Source: Armatimonadetes bacterium UBA5352
GTDB lineage: Bacteria > Armatimonadota > Zipacnadia > Zipacnadales > UBA5352
NCBI GenBank assembly: GCA_002411015.1
Contig: DHPY01000023.1
Span: forward strand, 1-11,224
DNA: 11,224 nucleotides
Direction of reading: 5' to 3'
Part shown: piece by piece, positions 6,068-11,224 of the stretch
How positions within the stretch are numbered: position 1 is the first letter of the stretch
How the letters are laid out: each line of letters begins with the position of its first letter
Notes under the pieces: model-generated
Databases searched by the model: none
What the model was told of the DNA's origin: nothing
What the model saw: only the letters and a program-made list of their open reading frames with translations
Position numbers and translations under genes: made by a program

Positions 6068-7253
6068 GCGCACAGGCTGCCTACTTCTGATCCTCCTCAG
6101 CGCCACCGTGGCGTGCGCGCAGGTTGAGCTTGTGTCGGTGGATCCGCTGCTGGTCAACGCGAACGGGCAGTCTCTCGTCAGTGGATGGTATCTCGACCCG
6201 CCAGCGGGGCCGGCGCAGACCTGGGAAGTTGGGGCCGAGGGCTGGGAGCACGTCGTCCATCGCTGGGCCACCGGCGAGGAGGGGAAGCTCCGCCAGGAGA
6301 TCGCGGTGCGCCCTGACCGGATGGAGATCACGCAGCTGCGCTTGCTGAGGTCCGGCGCGAGCGGCACATCGGGCGGCGGCGTCATCCTGCCGCTTGGGCT
6401 GCTCGACGGCGCGCAGTTCGAGGTCATCGGCGCTCCAGTCGGAGAGGTCGAGCGCGACGATCGGACCGCAAGGGGCATCGTCGGCCCCGATGCAATCACG
6501 CGGATCAACAACATCGAGTATCTGCGCCTCCATCTTCCAGGAGGCTCGGTGGACTTCGACTGCAACCCGAAGGGCACCTGGCGCCCCGGACCAGGCGCCT
6601 GCCCGGCCACGCTGCGCTTCACGCTCATCCGCTCAGACGAGGGATGGCGGCTCTTCACCGCGAGCGGCAAGGCCCGGGTCGGGATGATCCACGAGTTCAA
6701 GATAGTCATCACTCCCGCGCTCGGGGTGCCTGTCGCCGAGGTGCATCCCGTGGTGAACGTCCGCTGGACGGATCCCTACGGGCCCACATCGCTCATCAAC
6801 ATCGGCGCCTCTCCCGTGGAGCGCTTCACCTCAACCACGCTGCCGGACTGTGAACTGACCCGGGATGAGCGCTTCCTCGGCATCCGCGAAGAGCGGGTGG
6901 AGGGAGCCTCGACCACCGATGGCACGATGGTGCTCGAGATCCCGGTGGAGCGCGATGGCGTCTACCTCATGAGCATGCTCGCGGGCGACCCTGAGCGCGA
7001 GATCGGTCCTGTCAACGCCAGCGCCGGGGTCGGTGAGCCGGTGCAGACGCCGGTCGTCCGCGCCGGCGAGTATCTCTCCTGGGCGCTGCCGGGGCGAGCG
7101 GTTGACGGCACAATCACAGTCACGATCAGTGGGAATGCGCGTATCTGCGCAGCCGTAGCCGCGCCGATGATGTTCGCGAACGAGGACTACCTCATTGAGC
7201 GCGGCTGGTGGGTCTCGACCGAATTCCATCCGGAGGACGATCTTCCGCTCTAG
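6060..7253 (+). CDS. Secreted beta-rich protein of unknown function, coupled to the TIM-barrel gene
   Basis: This 397-residue protein starts MSERTGCLLLILLSATVACA, a signal peptide with probable cleavage after ACA; the TVAC could be read as a weak lipobox, but the -3 Thr argues against a lipoprotein. Its ATG lies within the last codons of the upstream gene (ATGAGTGA, 6060-6067), so translation is coupled. Residues about 22-225 are strand-rich and Gly/Trp-rich, in the style of mutarotase-like or sugar-binding sandwiches (SGWYLDPPAG, GGGVILPLGLLDGAQFEV). Residues about 228-370 resemble a galactose-binding-like jelly roll (LINIGASPVERFTS, MVLEIPVERDGVYLMSMLAG, DGTITVTISG). No catalytic motif was identified. 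The tight coupling suggests it works with the secreted TIM-barrel protein, as a substrate-binding partner, subunit or second enzyme. Fold assignments are impressions, not matches. Confidence 0.7.
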   Translation: MSERTGCLLLILLSATVACAQVELVSVDPLLVNANGQSLVSGWYLDPPAGPAQTWEVGAEGWEHVVHRWATGEEGKLRQEIAVRPDRMEITQLRLLRSGASGTSGGGVILPLGLLDGAQFEVIGAPVGEVERDDRTARGIVGPDAITRINNIEYLRLHLPGGSVDFDCNPKGTWRPGPGACPATLRFTLIRSDEGWRLFTASGKARVGMIHEFKIVITPALGVPVAEVHPVVNVRWTDPYGPTSLINIGASPVERFTSTTLPDCELTRDERFLGIREERVEGASTTDGTMVLEIPVERDGVYLMSMLAGDPEREIGPVNASAGVGEPVQTPVVRAGEYLSWALPGRAVDGTITVTISGNARICAAVAAPMMFANEDYLIERGWWVSTEFHPEDDLPL

Positions 7254-7292
7254 GCGCCCGAGCGGAGCAACTCTGCGCGAGGTGACGCGATC

Positions 7293-8585
7293 ATGCTGCA
7301 CGCAGGCTACAGCATCGCAGACATCACACCAGCATTCGGCGCTGCGGGGCCGGGAGGCTTCGCGCCCATCCCCCGGAAGGGCATCCACGACCCGCTGCGC
7401 GTGCGCGCGGGGGTGTTCACGAGCGACGACGCTGCGCTGGCGCTGGTCGGCGTGGACGCGGTCTCGCTGAAGACCGAGGACGTGACGCGCGCGCGGGAGA
7501 TGGCGGCCGCGCTCTCCCCCATCCCCGCCGACGGCATCATCATCGCCGCCAGCCACGTGCACACGGGAGGCCCGTCAAACGACGTCCTCGGCACCCCCTC
7601 CGACCCGCACTACCGCGAGCAGATCGTGCGCCAGATTGCCACGGCAATCGCGGAGGCCGCGCGCACAGCGGTCCCGGCGGAGATCGCCTCAGCGTCGGGC
7701 CGGGCCGAGGGCCTCGCATGGAACCGGCGCTGGAAGATGGCGGATGGCTCGCAGGCGACGCACGCCGATCCGGATGCTGAGGGTGTGGTCGAGCGCGCGG
7801 GGCCGCAGGACCCGGAGGTGCTGCTGCTCGCGGCTCGCGCGGCTGATGACGGCCGCATTCTTGGCTTCGTGGGCAACTTCACCTGCCACGTGACGATCAT
7901 GGGCGGGCCGCTCTTCGCGGCTGACTATCCCGGCGCGTGGAGTGACGCGATGGAGGCCGCGACGGGCGGGCCGCTGGTGTTCCTCAACGGGGCGATGGGC
8001 GACGTAACGCAGGTGAACAAGAAGCTGAACCGCCCGCAGAAGGGTAGCGATGGCGTGAGGCGCTTCGCGAGGATGCTCAGCGGGGAATCGCTACGCCTGC
8101 TGGCGGAGATGCAGTTCGCCGACGCGGCGGAGATCGTGACCGCCGGCGAGACGCTTCGCGTCGGCTTCCGGCACCCGGAGCCCGAGCAGCTCGAGCGCGA
8201 CCGTGAGACCGCCGCGAAGGCCGCCATCGACGACTACTCCCGCGAGGCAGTCTTCGCGCGCGAGCGGCTGATGCTCGCGGAGTACACCGTAGAGCGCGGC
8301 GAGGAGGCCTGTCCGATGATCTGCGCGCGCATCGGCGATCTCGCGATCGCATCCGGGCCGGGGCAGATGTTCTGCGAGTTCGGCCTCGACTGCAAGTCGC
8401 GCAGCCCCTTCGCGAAGACGATGTATGTCTCGCTGGCGAACGGGAACGCGGGCTATGTGCCGACGCCGATCGCCATCGCCACGGGGGGCTACGAGCCCAC
8501 GCTCTGCCGCGGCAGCAAGCTCGCGCCGGAGGCCGGCGGGCAAATGGTGGCCGCGCAGGTGCGGCTGCTGGAGGCGCTGAGGTAG
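7293..8585 (+). CDS. Neutral/alkaline ceramidase-family (N-terminal domain type) hydrolase without signal peptide
   Basis: This 430-residue protein resembles the N-terminal catalytic domain of neutral ceramidases, zinc amidases that cut the amide bond of ceramide. Landmarks are AGYSIADITP at the start, ASHVHTGGP (H88, H90; family SxTHxHSGP), NFTCHVT (H199, expected zinc ligand), NGAMGDVTQVN (family GDVSPN, nucleophile Ser replaced by T239), GPGQMF (Q358 where PGE normally supplies a zinc-ligand Glu) and NAGYVPT (Y388). It lacks the C-terminal domain of classical secreted ceramidases and has no signal peptide, so it probably acts in the cytoplasm. Short forms of this family are common in environmental bacteria and are not known to act on ceramide; another amide or ester is possible. 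ATG 7293 has GAGG at 7279-7282. It is third in the operon, 39 bp after the previous gene. Confidence 0.8.
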   Translation: MLHAGYSIADITPAFGAAGPGGFAPIPRKGIHDPLRVRAGVFTSDDAALALVGVDAVSLKTEDVTRAREMAAALSPIPADGIIIAASHVHTGGPSNDVLGTPSDPHYREQIVRQIATAIAEAARTAVPAEIASASGRAEGLAWNRRWKMADGSQATHADPDAEGVVERAGPQDPEVLLLAARAADDGRILGFVGNFTCHVTIMGGPLFAADYPGAWSDAMEAATGGPLVFLNGAMGDVTQVNKKLNRPQKGSDGVRRFARMLSGESLRLLAEMQFADAAEIVTAGETLRVGFRHPEPEQLERDRETAAKAAIDDYSREAVFARERLMLAEYTVERGEEACPMICARIGDLAIASGPGQMFCEFGLDCKSRSPFAKTMYVSLANGNAGYVPTPIAIATGGYEPTLCRGSKLAPEAGGQMVAAQVRLLEALR

Positions 8586-8599
8586 CCTCAGCGCTCCAG
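8568..8599. terminator. Palindrome spanning both stop codons of convergent genes, likely bidirectional terminator
   Basis: CTGGA-g-GCGCTGAGG (8568-8582) pairs with CCTCAGCGCTCCAG (8586-8599): 14 bp with one bulged G, and a 3-base loop that is the TAG stop of the ceramidase-like gene. The stop of the minus-strand gene (TCA at 8588-8590) lies in the right arm. Because the arms mirror each other, both proteins end with codons read from the same palindrome (LLEALR and TLER). No T-tract follows on either strand, so termination without Rho is plausible but unproven. Confidence 0.55.
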
Positions 8600-10501
8600 C
8601 GTCCCGGCCTGCCACTGCTCGCGCATCTGCTGCAGCAGCGGCCAGTAGACGCGCGTCCACGGTGTGTCGAGGGTGCCGTCCTCGCCAGGCCAGTGATAGA
8701 CCCCGGCGTCGTCGCGGCTGGGGTAGGCACTCATTCGCTCGCGCCCGTTGTAGCCGAGCATGATGCGAAGCTGCTCCTCATACGGCACATCCCAGTTGCT
8801 GCCCTTCATCAGGCCGATCGCGTTGCTGACGCGGTAGCCGGAGGCGATGTAGCGCACGTAGGGGTCGTCCGCGCCGAAGGTATCGCGGCCCTCGCCGCGC
8901 AGCACGATGTCGGCGTAGGTGTCGATGAACGGGCAGGAGATATCGTGCCTGCCCGCGGGCGGCCCCCACGAGGTGTGCAGGTACATTGGGCCGTCGGGGA
9001 AGAGTCCGCGCGTCAGGCGCATCACGCGATAGCTCTTCACCCAGTCGCGGAAGTAGAGGCCATCGAAGTAGGTGCCATCAAAGCCGTGCTCGTCGCGGCT
9101 GGCGGCAAGCTGCTCGATGAATGCCTCGACCTCGGGGTCGATGTAGTAGTAAGGGCTCATATAGGGGATCAGCTTCAGCCCCAGCCGGTGGCAGGTGGCG
9201 ATCACGCGGTGGAGCTCGGCCTCGTCGAGCAGGTCATACGGCCCCCCCGGCTCACCGGTCTTCCAGATATGCTGGTGCAGCGTCACGAGCTTCACGTAGC
9301 GGCTCCAGGTCTCCAGCGCGCTGTCGTGCGGGTAGTAGTTCGTGTGCGCGAGCTGCCACTCGAACGACTTCTCCCAGTCATACTCGCGGCAGGGGTAGAT
9401 GGACAACCCGAGCAGCGTCCCCGCGCCGAGGCTGTAGCTGCACTCCCAGCCCGGCTGCTCGAGATCGCCGGGCTCCTGCGTGAGATCAACAGCGACGCCT
9501 GTTCCGGGCTGGACATACGGGTAGGCGCCCACTCCGCCGAGGTCATCGGTGACCTGCACGTTCCCATCCACGTTCTGCGTCCAGACGCCGCCGATCTTTC
9601 CGCTGATGGTGAACTGCGTGTCCCTGCCGGGAGCGATGACGAGCAGCGAGTCGCACTGGAAGCCAAGTTCGAGGTTCTCGTTGCCCAGCACCGCGACCGT
9701 CTCGTCGGTGCGCATCGGCTGCAGCGGCCCCGGAGCAGGGGCGATGCGCAGTTCGTAGCTCTCCCGCTCCGCGCCGATTCGCTGGGAGCCGCTGATGATG
9801 AGCGCGTCATCGGTCTCGCGCAACAGGAAGCGCGCGCCGGTGGTCTCGATCATCGTCTGCGCCGGGAAGGTCAGCACGGCCGTGGGCGGCTCGACGCGCA
9901 TGTCCAGCGAGCCCGGTGAGCCATCAAAGGTCACCGCAGCGCCAGTGCCCAGCGCCGGCAGTGGGTCCGGGGTCAGCACATGCAGCGCCACGTCGTCATA
10001 CCAGGCGGTGCCGATGCAGTTGCGCATCACGAGGTAGACCTGCAGGTTGGCGGCGGCGTTGGAGGTGACAAATCGGGTGGTGGCCTGATGCCAGTCATGT
10101 TCGCCGACTGAGAGGCTCTCGGTGGTATGGTAGCGCACCGTCTTCCCCTCCGCGTCAACCTCGCGGACCTGAGGCGACACCACGCCCTCCTGCACGCTCG
10201 CTTTCACCATGATCTCGAAGAGGTATGAACGGTTCGGCTCGGCCGGTATATCGGCGCTCTTCACCCAGTGGAAATCCGGGTACTGAAGCTCCGTTGTGCC
10301 GACAACGCGGCAGGAGAACTGGCCGGTGAAGCGCACCTGGTCATCGAGCGTGATCGGCTCTCCGCGCTCATCCCAGCCCTCGATGCCGTCCTCGAACCCC
10401 GGGTTCTGCACCAGGCTCGCCCCGATCTGGTCCGCCTGGCAGGCGACTGCCGCAAGCGTGAGGAGCACTACCGTGAGCAGTACGCCGCTGCTGGTCTTCA
10501 T
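8588..10501 (-). CDS. Secreted protein with CBM-like N-terminus and TIM-barrel GH-like C-terminus
   Basis: This 637-residue protein has a signal peptide (MKTSSGVLLTVVLLTLAAVA, cleavage near CQA-DQ). Residues about 30-178 resemble a CBM4/9-type jelly roll: NPGFEDGIEGW at the start, ATTRFVTSNA, and the ending IGTAWYDDVALHVL. Residues about 180-370 are a beta-rich region. Residues about 375-620 form a TIM-barrel-like domain with GLKLIPYMSPYYY, FDGTYFDG (D480), CPFIDTYADIVLRGEG (E537) and DPYVRYIASGYRVSN. The same motifs occur in the upstream gene, so the two are paralogues; D480 and E537 are candidate catalytic acids. I do not recognise a characterised family; GH-like activity is inferred. The start at 10501 is chosen because GGAGG (10509-10513, minus) is 7 bases away and the ATGA overlaps the upstream stop; an earlier ATG at 10522 lies inside the upstream gene. 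Confidence 0.8.
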   Translation of the reverse strand: MKTSSGVLLTVVLLTLAAVACQADQIGASLVQNPGFEDGIEGWDERGEPITLDDQVRFTGQFSCRVVGTTELQYPDFHWVKSADIPAEPNRSYLFEIMVKASVQEGVVSPQVREVDAEGKTVRYHTTESLSVGEHDWHQATTRFVTSNAAANLQVYLVMRNCIGTAWYDDVALHVLTPDPLPALGTGAAVTFDGSPGSLDMRVEPPTAVLTFPAQTMIETTGARFLLRETDDALIISGSQRIGAERESYELRIAPAPGPLQPMRTDETVAVLGNENLELGFQCDSLLVIAPGRDTQFTISGKIGGVWTQNVDGNVQVTDDLGGVGAYPYVQPGTGVAVDLTQEPGDLEQPGWECSYSLGAGTLLGLSIYPCREYDWEKSFEWQLAHTNYYPHDSALETWSRYVKLVTLHQHIWKTGEPGGPYDLLDEAELHRVIATCHRLGLKLIPYMSPYYYIDPEVEAFIEQLAASRDEHGFDGTYFDGLYFRDWVKSYRVMRLTRGLFPDGPMYLHTSWGPPAGRHDISCPFIDTYADIVLRGEGRDTFGADDPYVRYIASGYRVSNAIGLMKGSNWDVPYEEQLRIMLGYNGRERMSAYPSRDDAGVYHWPGEDGTLDTPWTRVYWPLLQQMREQWQAGTLER

Positions 10502-11224
10502 TTCTCGACCTCCACAGGCCATGTCATCGGGATCGGCTCGCCTGTCTCACGCCACTGCTGCTCCATACGGTCGAGTTCAGCGTAGAAGTAGCCGATGTAC
10601 TCATCGCGGTCTCCATCGTTCAGCGGCCAGCCCGGATATGCCCAGCGGCAGCGGCCGTTCAGCGCGAGCATCGTGGCAAGCTGGAGCCTCAGCGGCGCCC
10701 TCTCGGCGGCCTCGACGTCCGCCCGCGTGTAGTTCTCGGGCAGCGGCCGCAGCATCATGTTGTCGCCCTTGAGCGTGGCGAGGGTGTTCGAGATGTGCTG
10801 CGTGTTGATGACGTAGCGCAGGTAGGGGTCGGCCGGGCCGTGGATCACCTGCGCCTCGCCGCGCAGCAGGAAGGTCGCGTAGCTGTCGATGAACGGGCAG
10901 TAGAGTTCGGTCATGCGCATCGGCGGGTTGAGGGTGCAGTGTACGTAGATCGTGGCGTCGCCGACGCGCTCGCGCACGATGCGCATCGCGCGGTAGCAGC
11001 CCATCCAGTCCTCAAGCTGCGGGTAGCCGTCGAAGTACCAGCTGTCGAAGCCGTAGCGCGCCCGGCTCACCCGGAGGTCCTCGAGGAAGAAGTCTACGTC
11101 GAGGCCAACCCAGTCGTAACTGGTCGGGTGGCGGTAGACAATCGACTCCATCCCAAGCTCGTGCCCAAGGTCTACCATGGCCATGAAGTCTGCCGGGTCC
11201 TTCACGTTGTAGGGCGCGTGCGTG
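10498..11224 (-). CDS. C-terminal part of a TIM-barrel GH-like protein, paralogue of the downstream gene
   Basis: The frame is open to the right edge, so the 5' end is missing; the GTG at 11205 is not taken as the start because the preceding codons (THAPYN) align with the downstream paralogue (GGPYDL) just before shared helices. The visible part of about 240 residues carries the same motif series: HELGMESIVYRHP, DSWYFDG (Asp 59 counted from the GTG), YCPFIDSYATFLLRGEA (Glu 117), DPYLRYVINTQHISN and a WAYPGWPL segment, ending PVEVEK. Compared with its paralogue, it has a longer loop before the last helices (NYTRADVEAAERAPLR). Export and N-terminal domains cannot be judged. The stop overlaps the next start by ATGA. 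A carbohydrate-active role is inferred from the fold and neighbours; no characterised family was recognised. Confidence 0.8.
   Translation of the reverse strand, partial: THAPYNVKDPADFMAMVDLGHELGMESIVYRHPTSYDWVGLDVDFFLEDLRVSRARYGFDSWYFDGYPQLEDWMGCYRAMRIVRERVGDATIYVHCTLNPPMRMTELYCPFIDSYATFLLRGEAQVIHGPADPYLRYVINTQHISNTLATLKGDNMMLRPLPENYTRADVEAAERAPLRLQLATMLALNGRCRWAYPGWPLNDGDRDEYIGYFYAELDRMEQQWRETGEPIPMTWPVEVEK
10509..10513 (-). promoter_or_regulatory. Internal ribosome binding site GGAGG deciding the start at 10501
   Basis: Read on the minus strand, GGAGG lies 7 bases before ATG 10501, inside the last codons of the upstream gene, whose TGA overlaps that ATG (ATGA, 10501-10498). This supports MKTSS as the N-terminus and coupled translation of the two paralogues. 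Confidence 0.7.

Noticed and set aside
6060..6122. Lipoprotein signal (TVAC) in the coupled secreted protein
   Set aside because: The -3 residue is Thr rather than Leu/Val/Ile, and ACA followed by Gln is a good signal peptidase I site.
5372..6712. A 446-codon open frame on the - strand opposite the secreted operon
   Set aside because: It is Arg/Pro/Ser-rich without motifs and crosses the end of one supported gene and the start of another. A shadow frame of GC-rich DNA is the simpler explanation.
7254..7292. Upstream extension of the ceramidase-like gene to find a signal peptide
   Set aside because: The in-frame codons upstream encode charged and polar residues and give no hydrophobic segment, so absence of a signal peptide is probably real.
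8693..9919. A 408-codon open frame on the + strand opposite the CBM/TIM-barrel gene
   Set aside because: It lies wholly antisense to a gene with clear signal peptide, domain motifs and ribosome site. Its translation is Val/Ala/Arg/Leu-rich with no domain, as expected of a GC-rich shadow frame.
1..11224. CRISPR arrays, tRNA or rRNA genes, insertion sequences, phage att sites
   Set aside because: No spaced direct repeats, cloverleaf sequence, rRNA sequence, transposase or flanking terminal repeats were seen on reading both strands.

Overview
This is a GC-rich, gene-dense bacterial window with strong AGGAGG-type ribosome binding sites and several secreted, glycoside-hydrolase-like proteins. That style (many exported TIM-barrel and beta-sandwich proteins, a short ceramidase-like protein, an amidohydrolase) fits a polymer-degrading lineage such as Armatimonadota, Planctomycetota or Hydrogenedentota. 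The phylum is an inference from gene flavour only; no rRNA or marker gene is present.

Left part (1-2432, + strand): the C-terminal part of a protein with a PVAE-repeat linker and a beta-rich end domain. It is followed by a tight cluster: a 34-residue single-span membrane peptide with an excellent ribosome binding site, a CPBP (Abi/Rce1-like) membrane protein that has lost most of its predicted catalytic residues, and a second CPBP gene that keeps every motif but is split by an apparent one-base frameshift. The two CPBP genes are tandem paralogues.

Middle (2440-3988): a hairpin separates this cluster from two minus-strand genes. One is a small secreted protein with a FixH/YtkA-like C-terminal domain. 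The other is an Amidohydro_2-type TIM-barrel hydrolase. The amidohydrolase diverges from the next operon across a 74-bp gap that carries an AGGTTCC/GGAACCT dyad.

Right part (3989-11224): a + strand operon of three genes. These are a secreted 692-residue TIM-barrel protein with a GH42-like middle domain, a secreted beta-rich protein overlapping it by 8 bp, and a neutral-ceramidase-family hydrolase without a signal peptide. It converges, with only 2 bp between stop codons and a 14-bp-stem palindrome across both, on a minus-strand pair of paralogous TIM-barrel proteins (one complete with a CBM-like N-terminus, one cut by the window edge) joined by an ATGA overlap. Together these look like a locus for degrading a complex glycan or glycolipid outside the cell, with later hydrolysis steps inside. 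No transporter, sensor or regulator gene is visible here. No tRNA, rRNA, CRISPR array, IS element or origin was seen, and no gap without a gene exceeds about 145 bp.
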